Assembly (NCBI GenBank): GCA_903840825.1
Contig: CAIMHL010000050.1
Location: 1 to 8,989 of the forward strand
Direction of reading: 5' to 3'
Length of the DNA: 8,989 nucleotides
Source of the DNA: an uncultured beta proteobacterium
GTDB lineage: Bacteria; Pseudomonadota; Gammaproteobacteria; Burkholderiales; Burkholderiaceae_C
Position 1 is the first letter of the stretch; each line of letters opens with the position of its first letter. The translations under genes and the position numbers were made by a program. Below the pieces are notes generated by a model. It was not told the origin of the DNA, did no database searches, and saw only the letters and a list, made by a program, of their open reading frames with translations. Below are positions 1 to 7,251 of the stretch, piece after piece.

Positions 1-507
1 GTCTCTCCGCTTAAGGGCACTCAGCTTGAAACCGTCTTCTTGGCCGGTGGTAAGGGCGCCCTGACTATCAATATTGATTACTCCGCCTCAACTCAAAACT
101 CCGCTGCTTTTGCGGTGTTGTCGCAGTCACAAGACGGTGCGCCTGAGGGGGACTTGGTGGGGGTCACTATCGGCAATGATGGCTTGGTAAGCGCCAGCTT
201 CTCCAATGGCACTCAAAAATCGTTGGCCAAAATTTTGCTGACCAACTTCTCCAGCCCTGTCGGTCTGCGCCAAATTGGTGACTCCAGCTTTTTGGCCTCA
301 GCGGCTTCTGGTAAGCCCATACTGGGCACTGCGGGTAGCGCCGGCTTCGGTACCTTGCGCGCCGGTGCCACTGAGCGTGCTAACGTCGATTTGACGCAAG
401 AGTTGGTTGACCTGATTACTGCTCAGCGTAACTTCCAGGCCAACGCCAAAGCCATTGAGACCAGTACCACGATGACCTCTGCCATCATCAATATGCGTGC
501 TGGCTAA
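1..507 (+). CDS. flgE: FlgE, flagellar hook protein (3' part; N-terminus outside window)
   Basis: The reading frame is open from base 1 and ends at TAA 505-507, leaving 168 C-terminal residues of what is usually a protein of about 400 or more residues. FlgE polymerises outside the cell into the curved hook that joins rod to filament. The visible part has the end of the variable outer domain, then a stretch with GNDGLVSASFSNGTQ and LLTNFSSPVGLRQIGDSSF, which is typical of the FlgE/FlgG/FlgF superfamily. It closes with the conserved C-terminal helix (ERANVDLTQELVDLITAQRN, then FQANAKAIETSTTM), which packs with the N-terminal helix in the hook core. ANVDLTQELVDLITAQRNFQ is the family hallmark, and the next gene is flgF, so FlgE is a better fit than FlgG. 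The gene is truncated only by the window edge; no lesion is visible. The gap to flgF is 25 nt. Confidence 0.95.
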   Translation, partial: VSPLKGTQLETVFLAGGKGALTINIDYSASTQNSAAFAVLSQSQDGAPEGDLVGVTIGNDGLVSASFSNGTQKSLAKILLTNFSSPVGLRQIGDSSFLASAASGKPILGTAGSAGFGTLRAGATERANVDLTQELVDLITAQRNFQANAKAIETSTTMTSAIINMRAG

Positions 508-532
508 GCATTAGCAAACAAAGGATACTTAC

Positions 533-1294
533 ATGGATCGCTTAGCCTTCAATGCCGTAGTTGCCATCAATGAGCAGCGGGTTGCCCGTCAAATGACGAC
601 CAACGAGCTTGCCAATGTGTCAACACCCGGCTTCAAGCGCAGCTTTGAGGCGGCCCTTCAGGCGATCAAGGCTGAAGGGCCAGGCTTTGAATCCCGTGTG
701 CAACCCCAAGCCTTCACGTCCGACTACATCAACATGACGCCAGGCACTCCAATGTCAACAGGCCGTGACCTTGACATATCCATGAACGACCAAACCGTTC
801 TGGGCATTTCAGCGCCTGACGGAAAGTTGTCCTTTACCCGTCGTGGCGATTTGCGCATCAACGCTGGTGGGGCACTGGAAAACGGTGCGGGTCATTTGGT
901 GCAAGGCGAGGGCGGTGCGCCCATCACGATTCCCAGGGGGCTGATGGTCACCATCTCTAGCGACGGCACTGTTTTTGCTACTGATCCCGCCCAAGCTGGC
1001 AATGCACCTGCGGTCACTGTAGGTAAATTGCTTTTGCGCGACACCAGCAAAACGCTACTGCAGCGCACAGAAACGGGGCTTTTCCAAGTGGTCGGAAAGC
1101 CAGGCCAAGACATTCAGCCAGGCCCCGTCATCCCTTCAGTAACTTCCCGAAGTCTTGAGGGTAGCAATGTGAATGCCATGGAAGTCATGGTCAAGATGAT
1201 GGCGCAAAGCCGCTCCTTTGAGCAGCAAGTCAACATGATCAAAGAAAGCAAGCAAATTGACGAGTCAGGTGCCACCATGATGAAGTCAAGTTAA
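533..1294 (+). CDS. flgF: FlgF, proximal rod protein
   Basis: FlgF is a structural subunit of the flagellar rod, the drive shaft crossing the periplasm, and is exported by the flagellar type III apparatus without a cleaved signal peptide. The 253-residue length matches the family (about 250). The N-terminal helix region carries the rod/hook signature NELANVSTPGFKR (about residues 24-36). The centre has the LSFTRRGDLRINAGGALEN type repeat seen across rod and hook proteins. The C-terminus has LEGSNVNAMEVMVKMMAQSR followed by SFEQQVNMIKE, the conserved C-terminal core helix. The start ATG is supported by AAGGA at 521-525, seven bases upstream. It lies between flgE and flgG, the usual place for flgF, and ANVSTPGFKR with NAMEVMVKMM separates it from the downstream FlgG. 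Its last codons overlap the -35 part of a putative sigma-28 promoter. Confidence 0.96.
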   Translation: MDRLAFNAVVAINEQRVARQMTTNELANVSTPGFKRSFEAALQAIKAEGPGFESRVQPQAFTSDYINMTPGTPMSTGRDLDISMNDQTVLGISAPDGKLSFTRRGDLRINAGGALENGAGHLVQGEGGAPITIPRGLMVTISSDGTVFATDPAQAGNAPAVTVGKLLLRDTSKTLLQRTETGLFQVVGKPGQDIQPGPVIPSVTSRSLEGSNVNAMEVMVKMMAQSRSFEQQVNMIKESKQIDESGATMMKSS

Positions 1295-1312
1295 TGGCGC
1301 TCGTGCCGATAC
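1286..1312 (+). promoter_or_regulatory. Putative FliA (sigma-28) promoter ahead of flgG
   Basis: The sequence shows TCAAGTTA at 1286-1293, then exactly 11 bases, then GCCGATAC at 1305-1312. The known enteric FliA consensus is TAAAGTTT, 11 bases, GCCGATAA, so 6 of 8 and 7 of 8 positions match with the ideal spacer. The -35 element spans the last codons and stop of flgF, and the -10 lies in the 49-nt gap before flgG. Transcription would begin near 1319, leaving a leader of about 25 nt that still contains the flgG ribosome site. I infer that it drives late expression of flgG and the genes after it. There is no experimental support here. Confidence 0.6.
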
Positions 1313-1330
1313 TTAATACGCTGATGAAAA

Positions 1331-1338
1331 AGAGGAGC
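1331..1338 (+). promoter_or_regulatory. Strong ribosome binding site of flgG
   Basis: AGAGGAGC lies five bases before the flgG ATG at 1344. It is one of the clearest Shine-Dalgarno sequences in the window and fixes the flgG start. It sits downstream of the putative sigma-28 promoter, so it would be present in transcripts from that promoter as well as in read-through from flgF. Confidence 0.75.
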
Positions 1339-1343
1339 TAACA

Positions 1344-2126
1344 ATGGACGCATCAATGTGGGTCGCCAAGACTGGGTTAGACGCCCAGCAGACACGTATG
1401 AACGTGATCTCCAACAATCTGGCCAACGTCAACACCACAGGCTTCAAGCGTGATCGCGCTGTTTTTGAAGATCTGTTGTACCAAAATATTCGCCAAGCAG
1501 GTGGGCAGACCGACGCCGCCTCGCAAGCACCGACCGGCCTCATGTTGGGTACCGGTGTGCGCGTTGTTGCTACTGAAAAACTGCATTCACAGGGCAATAT
1601 GGTGAACAGCCAAAATCCACTGGACGTTGCAATTGCCGGCGATGGGCATTTTCAAATTGCTCAGGCCGATGGCTCCATTGCTTACACCCGCGACGGCAAT
1701 TTCAAATTATCCGCAACCGGTCAGATCGTCACCTCCAACGGTTCGTTGCTTCAGCCTGCAATCACGGTGCCCAATACGGCCGCCAGTGTCACTATTGGCC
1801 GCGATGGCACCGTCTCTGTCGAACTCAATACGGGTGGTCAACAGGTGTTGGGTCAAATTCAAATTGCCCGCTTCGTGAATCCGAGTGGTTTGCAGTCTAT
1901 GGGGCAAAACCTCATGAAGGAAACACCTGCCAGTGGCGCCCCGCAGGTTGTACTTCCCACGCAAGGTGGTGCGGGCTCCCTGATGCAAGGCACCTTGGAG
2001 GCCTCCAACGTCAATGTGGTGGAAGAAATGGTCAACATGATTGAGACCCAGCGCGCCTACGAGATCAACTCCAAGGCGATCTCTGCGGTGGACGGCATGT
2101 TGAAATATGTCAACCAAAACATGTAA
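1344..2126 (+). CDS. flgG: FlgG, distal rod protein
   Basis: FlgG forms the distal rod, the outermost rod segment, which passes through the P and L rings and connects to the hook. The 260-residue length equals the typical FlgG length. The N-terminus (SMWVAKTGLDAQQTRMNVIS then NNLANVNTTGFKRDRAVFED) is the highly conserved FlgG core, including the LANVNTTGFKR rod motif at about residues 26-36 and LYQNIRQAGGQ just after it. The middle has a GDGHFQIAQADGSIAYTRDG type segment, and the C-terminus has LEASNVNVVEEMVNMIETQR then AYEINSKAIS, diagnostic of FlgG. No signal peptide is present, as expected for a type III-exported axial protein. The gap to flgH is only 11 nt, so the two genes are almost certainly co-transcribed. 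Confidence 0.98.
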   Translation: MDASMWVAKTGLDAQQTRMNVISNNLANVNTTGFKRDRAVFEDLLYQNIRQAGGQTDAASQAPTGLMLGTGVRVVATEKLHSQGNMVNSQNPLDVAIAGDGHFQIAQADGSIAYTRDGNFKLSATGQIVTSNGSLLQPAITVPNTAASVTIGRDGTVSVELNTGGQQVLGQIQIARFVNPSGLQSMGQNLMKETPASGAPQVVLPTQGGAGSLMQGTLEASNVNVVEEMVNMIETQRAYEINSKAISAVDGMLKYVNQNM

Positions 2127-2137
2127 CTGAGCAGACC

Positions 2138-2821
2138 ATGAAACTCATTCTGGTTTTTCTGACAGCACTGGTCACCTGGCTTGCTACAGGCTGCTCTGTG
2201 ATTCCCCCCAAGCCCCTGGCGCACACGCCAGACTTTGCACCGGTATTTCCTGTTGCCCAAGAGCAGTCACGCCAAGCTACTGGCGCTATTTATGTGGCGC
2301 GTCAAAGTGACAGCTGGTTCGGTCGAGGACGCAATTTTCAGGTTGGCGATGTCATCACTGTGCTACTCAGCGAGTCAACCCAAGCTGCACGCACCCAAAA
2401 TAATGCGTTAAGCCGCAAGTCCACCAATGATGTGGCCCCACTTGGGGTGCAAAACTTTATGAAAGGCATGGGCGGGTTAATGAACGGTGCCAACACATTG
2501 GGCGGCACCATCGACAGCAAAGGCGCTGGCTCTGCCGACCAGCAAGCTACTTTGACCGGCTCTATTGCCGTCTCGGTTGTAAGCGTTATGGCCAACGGAA
2601 ACCTGGTGCTGCGTGGTGAAAAACAACTTGCTTTGACAGAGGGTTCTGAAATCATTCAAGTTGCCGGCATCATCCGCCCGGAAGATATTGCACCCAACAA
2701 TACCGTGCAGTCACGCCGCTTAGCCAATGCCCAAATTACCTATCGTGGCACAGGCGATCTCGCTGCAACGGCCCAAGCCGGTTGGGGCACCAGTTCCTTG
2801 CTCAAGCTCTGGCCCTTTTAA
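2138..2821 (+). CDS. flgH: FlgH, flagellar L-ring lipoprotein
   Basis: FlgH builds the L ring, the outer-membrane bushing around the distal rod. The protein has 227 residues, close to the usual 230. It begins with a lipoprotein signal peptide: MK, a hydrophobic stretch, then LATGC with the predicted lipidated cysteine at residue 19. This fits Sec export, processing by signal peptidase II and outer-membrane anchoring. Ala rather than Leu at -3 is a slight departure from the ideal lipobox. The family core is seen in GAIYVARQSDSWFGRGRNFQ and VGDVITVLLSESTQAART (about residues 50-86), and later in GNLVLRGEKQLALTEGSEII and VAGIIRPEDIAPNNTVQSRR (about 153-194). The C-terminus ends in WGTSSLLKLWPF, typical of FlgH. 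The Shine-Dalgarno sequence is weak, consistent with coupling to flgG 11 nt upstream. Confidence 0.97.
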   Translation: MKLILVFLTALVTWLATGCSVIPPKPLAHTPDFAPVFPVAQEQSRQATGAIYVARQSDSWFGRGRNFQVGDVITVLLSESTQAARTQNNALSRKSTNDVAPLGVQNFMKGMGGLMNGANTLGGTIDSKGAGSADQQATLTGSIAVSVVSVMANGNLVLRGEKQLALTEGSEIIQVAGIIRPEDIAPNNTVQSRRLANAQITYRGTGDLAATAQAGWGTSSLLKLWPF

Positions 2822-2842
2822 GCTGATTTTGGAGAACCCCAC

Positions 2843-3967
2843 ATGAAAAATTGGCTACTGACCCTCTTGCTCTGGGCTGTGCCCTTTTCGTGGGCGCACG
2901 CGGACCGCGTGAAAGACCTCACCACGGTGGCCGCCATGCGCAGCAACCAACTCATAGGCTACGGCTTGGTCGTGGGATTGCAAGGCACAGGAGACGGCTC
3001 CGACCTGTCTTTCACCACACAAAGCATTAAAACCCTCTTAAGTCGCCTCGGTGTCAGCCAGGAAGGCCCCATTTCAGATTTTGAGACTGCCTCGGGCGGC
3101 GGCAAGATCGATGTTAAAAACGCTGCTGCCGTCATGGTCACTGCCGACCTGCCCGGCATGGCCAAGCCAGGCCAGCGTATTGACGTCAATATTTCAGCTA
3201 TCGGCAAAGCCTCTAGCTTGCGTGGTGGCAGCCTCTTGCTGACCAGCTTGCGCGGCGTTGACGGTGAAATTTACGCCCTGGCTCAAGGCGCTTTGCCGGC
3301 CACGGGTATCGATGCCGGAGGCGCAGGCTCCAAAGTTTTTGTGGGCGTTACCACTGCCACACGCATTCCTGGTGGTGCCAGCGTTGAAAAAACAGTGGAC
3401 AACCCCTTTGACAAGGCGGACCACGTTTTACTCAACGTGCGCGAGAGCGACTTCAGCACCGCAGCGGCCATCATCAAAGTCATCAATGACCGATTTGGCG
3501 CTGATGTTGCGCAAGCGCTTGATGGGGTCTCCATCATGGTTCGTGCCCCACTCGACACCAGCCAGCGCGTCACCTTCATGAGCATGATTGAAAACCTCGA
3601 TGTACAACCGGGCGAGCCTGTTGCACGCGTGGTGGTCAACGCACGCACAGGCACAGTGGTGATCAGCCGCAATGTGCGCGTTACTGCGGCAGCGGTAACG
3701 CATGGCACTATTTCGGTATCAGTCTCGGCCACCAACGAAGTGTCCCAGCCGGCCCCGTTGTCACAAGGTCAAACGGCTGCAGTGCAAAACGTGGATGTCA
3801 AGGTTAGCGAGCCCAACAAACCTATGTTTTTGTTTCAGCCTGGCGTAGACCTTCGCCAAATTGTGGATGCCATCAACCAGGTCGGTGCTACGCCTTCTGC
3901 GCTGATTGCGATTTTGGAAGCCCTTAAAAGTTCGGGCAGCCTGCGGGCCGAACTCTTGGTTATTTAA
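2843..3967 (+). CDS. flgI: FlgI, flagellar P-ring protein
   Basis: FlgI forms the P ring in the periplasm, which with the FlgH L ring makes the bushing for the rod in Gram-negative cells. The precursor has 374 residues, near the family norm of about 365. A Sec signal peptide is clear: MKNW, a leucine-rich core, and a probable cleavage after AHA (residue 20), leaving a mature start at DRVKDLTTV. The conserved mature N-terminus continues with RSNQLIGYGLVVGLQGTGDG. Further hallmarks are NAAAVMVTADLPGMAKPGQR, LRGGSLLLTSLRGVDGEIYA, VVVNARTGTVVISRNVRV and the C-terminal DLRQIVDAINQVGATPSALI. GGAG at 2831-2834, eight bases before the ATG, supports the start. The gaps to flgH (21 nt) and flgJ (17 nt) suggest one transcript. 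Confidence 0.98.
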   Translation: MKNWLLTLLLWAVPFSWAHADRVKDLTTVAAMRSNQLIGYGLVVGLQGTGDGSDLSFTTQSIKTLLSRLGVSQEGPISDFETASGGGKIDVKNAAAVMVTADLPGMAKPGQRIDVNISAIGKASSLRGGSLLLTSLRGVDGEIYALAQGALPATGIDAGGAGSKVFVGVTTATRIPGGASVEKTVDNPFDKADHVLLNVRESDFSTAAAIIKVINDRFGADVAQALDGVSIMVRAPLDTSQRVTFMSMIENLDVQPGEPVARVVVNARTGTVVISRNVRVTAAAVTHGTISVSVSATNEVSQPAPLSQGQTAAVQNVDVKVSEPNKPMFLFQPGVDLRQIVDAINQVGATPSALIAILEALKSSGSLRAELLVI

Positions 3968-3984
3968 GCAACTCAGTAGCCGCC

Positions 3985-4512
3985 ATGGACCCCATCAACA
4001 ACGCCAACTCATCCTTGCCAGTCGCATCGGCCGTCACACCCCGGTCTTACCTGGACTTTGATGGGCTGGGCAAGCTCAAGGGCCTGGCGCGTCAAGACGC
4101 CAAAGCGGCTACGCAAGAAACTGCCCAGCAGTTTGAAGGTCTGTTTATTCAGATGATGATGAAGTCCATGCGTGAAGCCACCATCAAAAGCGACCTGTCG
4201 GACTCTTCAGGTAAAGACACCTTCGAGGGCATGTTTGACAAAGAAGTGGCCACCCAAATGGCCAAGCGCAACACCTTGGGCGTTGCCGACATGCTGGTTA
4301 AAAACATTCCTGTGCCCTCAGCCCCCAGCACCGCTGCCATGTTAGAAGCCCGCAACACTGGCGTGCCTACCCCGATTGCGCTTGACCGCGGTCAGGCTGC
4401 TGCCAAAAGCTTTGCCTTGAAAGCGCCCGTGCAAACTGTGCTGCCCCTCCAAAGGCCAGGCCCTATTCCTTTGGTAGGTCCGCCAACTGTCCTTGACCGA
4501 GGTGCCTTATGA
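3985..4512 (+). CDS. flgJ: FlgJ, rod cap/scaffold, single-domain form lacking muramidase
   Basis: FlgJ caps the growing rod in the periplasm. The rod-binding domain is clear at about residues 45-106 (TAQQFEGLFIQMMMKSMREA, then SGKDTFEGMFDKEVATQMAK and NTLGVADMLVKN). In enteric and many other proteobacteria a C-terminal peptidoglycan-hydrolysing domain follows, giving about 310 residues. Here the protein stops at 175. After the rod-binding domain there is only a Pro/Ala-rich tail of about 69 residues, with no muramidase motif. In the tail a short element recurs: PTPIALDRG and later PPTVLDRG. The stop overlaps the flgK start (ATGA, 4509-4512), and the flgK frame is intact, so a simple frameshift into a hidden muramidase is excluded. 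The wall-cutting enzyme must be encoded elsewhere. The ATG start has only a weak Shine-Dalgarno, consistent with coupling to flgI 17 nt upstream. Confidence 0.92.
   Translation: MDPINNANSSLPVASAVTPRSYLDFDGLGKLKGLARQDAKAATQETAQQFEGLFIQMMMKSMREATIKSDLSDSSGKDTFEGMFDKEVATQMAKRNTLGVADMLVKNIPVPSAPSTAAMLEARNTGVPTPIALDRGQAAAKSFALKAPVQTVLPLQRPGPIPLVGPPTVLDRGAL
4499..4504 (+). promoter_or_regulatory. Ribosome binding site of flgK inside flgJ
   Basis: GAGGTG, four bases before the flgK ATG at 4509, lies within the last codons of flgJ. Together with the ATGA stop-start overlap it points to translational coupling of flgJ and flgK, and it supports ATG 4509 as the true start. Confidence 0.6.
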
Positions 4513-7238
4513 CCGATTTAGTAGGCGTTGCCTCCAATGCCGTCGCCGCCTACCAGCGCGCGCTTGGCACGGTCAGTAACAACATCGCCAACGTCGCCAC
4601 CGAAGGCTACTCCCGTCAATCGGTGGTGTTGCAAGCCAACCCGGTCAGCAAGCTCGGCACCATTTTCATGGGCACCGGCGTCATGGTTGACCGTATCCAG
4701 CGCCAGTACAACGCATTTGCCGAAGCCAACTTGCGCAACAGCAGCAGTGACCTTTCTAGCCAAGAGCCGATGGTCAATTACGCCAACCGTGTGGTTGATG
4801 TCATGGGTGGACAAACCATGGGGTTGACCAGCGCTCTGGATCAGTTTTTTTCATCGGCCCGTGACCTATCCACAGATCCGGCCTCCACCGTGGTGCGGGG
4901 CAGCTTTGTGCGGGATGCCCAAGCCGTGGCCTCCAGGTTTGGCCAGCTATCCAGCCAGCTTGACTTGGTTCAAGACGAGACGAGCCAGGCTGTTGAGAGC
5001 AGTGTGGGCCAGATGAACTCCATCATCAAGCAGCTCGCGCAGGTCAACTCACAGCTCACCAACAACAAAACCGTCAACGCCCAGCCTGCCGCACTTTTGG
5101 ACCAGCGTGACAACTTGCTCAAAGAGTTATCAGGATTCACGCATGTCAACACTCACTTCAGTGAAAACGGCGAGGTTTTGGTCAGCCTTGGACCTTCGGT
5201 CACTCAGGATATTGTGGTCAATGGTGGCAAAGCCACGGCCATTTCAGCCAACTTCAATGCGGCTTCACCTGAAAAAGTAAGCCTGGTACTTGACCCCTAC
5301 GGAACACCATCGCCGCTGACCAGTGTGACCAGTGGCTCACTGGCCGGGCTTATGGCTTTTAGGGAGCAGGTTTTGGGCAGCACCCGCAGCGCGCTTGACA
5401 ACCTGGCCACCACGTTTGTAAATGAGGTGAATGCTATTCATCAACAAGGCGTAGATGGTTATGGTGAGCCTGGAGGCGCACTGTTTGTGATGGACCCTGG
5501 CTCCGCCACTGCTGCCGGCGGCATGAGCGTGGCCTTTACCGACGCCATGCGGGTCTCGGCTGCAGCGCAGTTTCGCATCATTAAAGGTGCCAACAACACG
5601 GGTGGTGCAGAGGCCGCTATCACTTTCCAGGTCGAATTGGTGGCGGGCCCCACACCTTTGGCGCAAGCCTTGGTGAACAACCCTCACCCAAGTGCAGGGC
5701 GTGCTGTTAGCTTAAGCAGTAGCTTACCGGTGGCAACTATCACCAAGGTGCCCAATGGATTGCAAGACGTTGCCTTATTTCTTGATGGCGCTGATGCAGG
5801 CCAACAACTGCAGTTCATAACCCGTGACGGCCGCCAATTGATCGGAAAAGCCATGGACGCTACCCTGCAAGCTCAGGTCATGACGCCTGATAACGGCTTT
5901 GCTGCGGGGGCCACCTACAGCGCGGCTTACCTCAATCAGTCTGGCGCCAGCGGCTACAAAGGGGTGACTGTTTTTTATGGTGCCAAGGCTTCTACGCTGC
6001 AGCAACCCACCTTTGATAAGCAAGGTGTTCCTACCGGCACGGTGCCGATTGCCGCTTCCTTAACGGGTAGCCGTATTGCCCCTGCGCAGACGACCGGGCT
6101 GGCATCTGGCACTTTAGTCCTGAACGGTCAAGCACTGGGCGCGCTCACTCCAGCAGGTGCAAAGATGCAGGCCAGTGATATTGCAGCGTGGATCAACAAC
6201 CCTGCTAATGCATCAACAGGCGTCAAAGCTCAAGCCATCAACGAAATTCGGGTCCCCGCCAGCCAACTCACACTCACCTGGCCCCTCACGCTCAACAGCG
6301 TGGTCATCCCCGGCCATCCCTTTGCGAGCATGTCGTCACTGGTTGATGCGGTCAACGGCCAAAGTGTCACCAGCAAAGTATCGGCTGCGATCTCCCGCGA
6401 TGGCGAGTTGGTGCTGAGTACGGCCGATGGCAGCGACATCCAAATCGACCCACCCAACCTGGCAGGCACTGCGGTTAACGCTTTGGGTGTCACAGCGGGT
6501 CTCTTTACCGGGCAGGTCAGCCTCACGGCCACATCGGTGACGGGAAAAATTGAACTCGGCTTTGGTACTGGCTCGCCTGCTGATCTTGCCAAGCTGGGCT
6601 TTAGAACAGGCGCCACCATCAGCGGCAAAGTACCTGACGACCTGCTCGTGTTTGTGACCGGGGCTGGCAATGCCAGCGTCTCTGCCAGCTACAGCGGCGA
6701 CCCCATTGATGCCAAGCAAGCCCTGCGTGCCCAGCCCATGCAGCTCACTTTCACCACCGCCACACGCTACACCATCAAAGACGTCAAAACCGGCACGGTG
6801 TTGGCTGAGCGCGACTTTGACCCCGTCCAACTCAAGGCCGGTATTTCATACCAAGGCCTGCACATGTCTTTCACCAGCCCCCCCAAAGCGGGCGATGGCT
6901 TCAGGATGGACGGCAACGTGGACGGCACTGGCAACAACGACAACATGCTCGCCCTCGCTGCGTTGGAGCGCAAGGCCTTGGTGGGCAATAAAACGCTGGG
7001 TACTGCGTATATCGACCACGTCAACGACATGGGCAACATTGCCCGTCAGGCGACGATTGCCAAGGTGGCCTTGACCGTCGTGCATGACCAAGCTGTTAGC
7101 TCTCGTGAGCAGGTTTCAGGTGTCAGTCTTGACCAAGAGGCTGCTGACCTCATACGCTTTCAACAGGCCTACCAGGCCTCTGCCAAAATTTTGCAAGTTG
7201 CGAGTCAATTGTTTGACAGTATCTTGCAGGTTCGATAA
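4509..7238 (+). CDS. flgK: FlgK, hook-filament junction protein 1 (large form, 909 residues)
   Basis: FlgK (HAP1) forms the first of two rings joining hook to filament and is exported by the flagellar type III system. The N-terminus (VGVASNAVAAYQRALGTVSN then NIANVATEGYSRQSVVLQAN) has the axial-protein signature NIANVATEGYSRQ, diagnostic of FlgK. The conserved N-terminal half runs to about residue 350. The C-terminus has GDGFRMDGNVDGTGNNDNML (about 796-815) and then SGVSLDQEAADLIRFQQAYQ followed by ASAKILQVASQLFD (about 870-903), the standard FlgK end. At 909 residues it is much longer than the enteric protein (about 550). The extra material lies in the surface-exposed middle, about residues 350-750, and includes two segments resembling flagellin hook-IN motifs. 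The frame is open throughout, so this is a real insertion rather than a fusion artefact. It overlaps flgJ by 4 nt and is 13 nt from flgL. Confidence 0.97.
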   Translation: MTDLVGVASNAVAAYQRALGTVSNNIANVATEGYSRQSVVLQANPVSKLGTIFMGTGVMVDRIQRQYNAFAEANLRNSSSDLSSQEPMVNYANRVVDVMGGQTMGLTSALDQFFSSARDLSTDPASTVVRGSFVRDAQAVASRFGQLSSQLDLVQDETSQAVESSVGQMNSIIKQLAQVNSQLTNNKTVNAQPAALLDQRDNLLKELSGFTHVNTHFSENGEVLVSLGPSVTQDIVVNGGKATAISANFNAASPEKVSLVLDPYGTPSPLTSVTSGSLAGLMAFREQVLGSTRSALDNLATTFVNEVNAIHQQGVDGYGEPGGALFVMDPGSATAAGGMSVAFTDAMRVSAAAQFRIIKGANNTGGAEAAITFQVELVAGPTPLAQALVNNPHPSAGRAVSLSSSLPVATITKVPNGLQDVALFLDGADAGQQLQFITRDGRQLIGKAMDATLQAQVMTPDNGFAAGATYSAAYLNQSGASGYKGVTVFYGAKASTLQQPTFDKQGVPTGTVPIAASLTGSRIAPAQTTGLASGTLVLNGQALGALTPAGAKMQASDIAAWINNPANASTGVKAQAINEIRVPASQLTLTWPLTLNSVVIPGHPFASMSSLVDAVNGQSVTSKVSAAISRDGELVLSTADGSDIQIDPPNLAGTAVNALGVTAGLFTGQVSLTATSVTGKIELGFGTGSPADLAKLGFRTGATISGKVPDDLLVFVTGAGNASVSASYSGDPIDAKQALRAQPMQLTFTTATRYTIKDVKTGTVLAERDFDPVQLKAGISYQGLHMSFTSPPKAGDGFRMDGNVDGTGNNDNMLALAALERKALVGNKTLGTAYIDHVNDMGNIARQATIAKVALTVVHDQAVSSREQVSGVSLDQEAADLIRFQQAYQASAKILQVASQLFDSILQVR
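6105..6446 (+). repeat. Two adjacent hook-IN-like segments within FlgK insertion
   Basis: FlgK residues about 533-582 (GTLVLNGQALGAL, then ASDIAAWINNPANASTGVKA) and about 586-646 (LTLTWPLTLNSVVI, then MSSLVDAVNGQS, VSAAISRDGELVLSTADGSD) share one plan. Each has a beta strand with a short Leu/Asn/Gly turn, a helix ending in IN or VN, and a strand with V-K/S-A. The second closes with a DGELVLST strand. This plan resembles the flagellin hook-IN motif family, which is also found in FliD and flagellins. The match is by eye and the two copies are diverged, so this is a protein-level repeat and not a DNA repeat. Confidence 0.4.
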
Positions 7239-7251
7239 AACCGGGTGACTT

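Noticed and set aside
3283..3735. 150-codon minus-strand frame within flgI, and similar antisense frames in flgG and flgK
   Set aside because: They are low-complexity translations opposite strongly conserved genes, without their own ribosome sites or neighbours. I treat them as shadows.
4493..4519. ACCGATTT just inside flgK (4512-4519) as a sigma-28 -10 for a flgKL promoter
   Set aside because: The bases 11 nt upstream (TTGACCGA) do not resemble the sigma-28 -35, and transcription would start after the flgK start codon.
4565..4580. TGGCACG near the start of flgK as half of a sigma-54 promoter
   Set aside because: The second element (TTGC at the fixed distance) is missing; the sequence there reads GTAA. 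It also lies inside conserved coding sequence.
7213..7241. Sigma-70-like promoter before flgL: TTGACA at 7213-7218, 17-nt spacer, TAAAAC at 7236-7241
   Set aside because: Transcription would start only about 4 nt before the flgL ATG and remove any ribosome site. The -35 lies in the conserved flgK 3' coding end (codons for FDS), and the -10 is only a 4 of 6 match.
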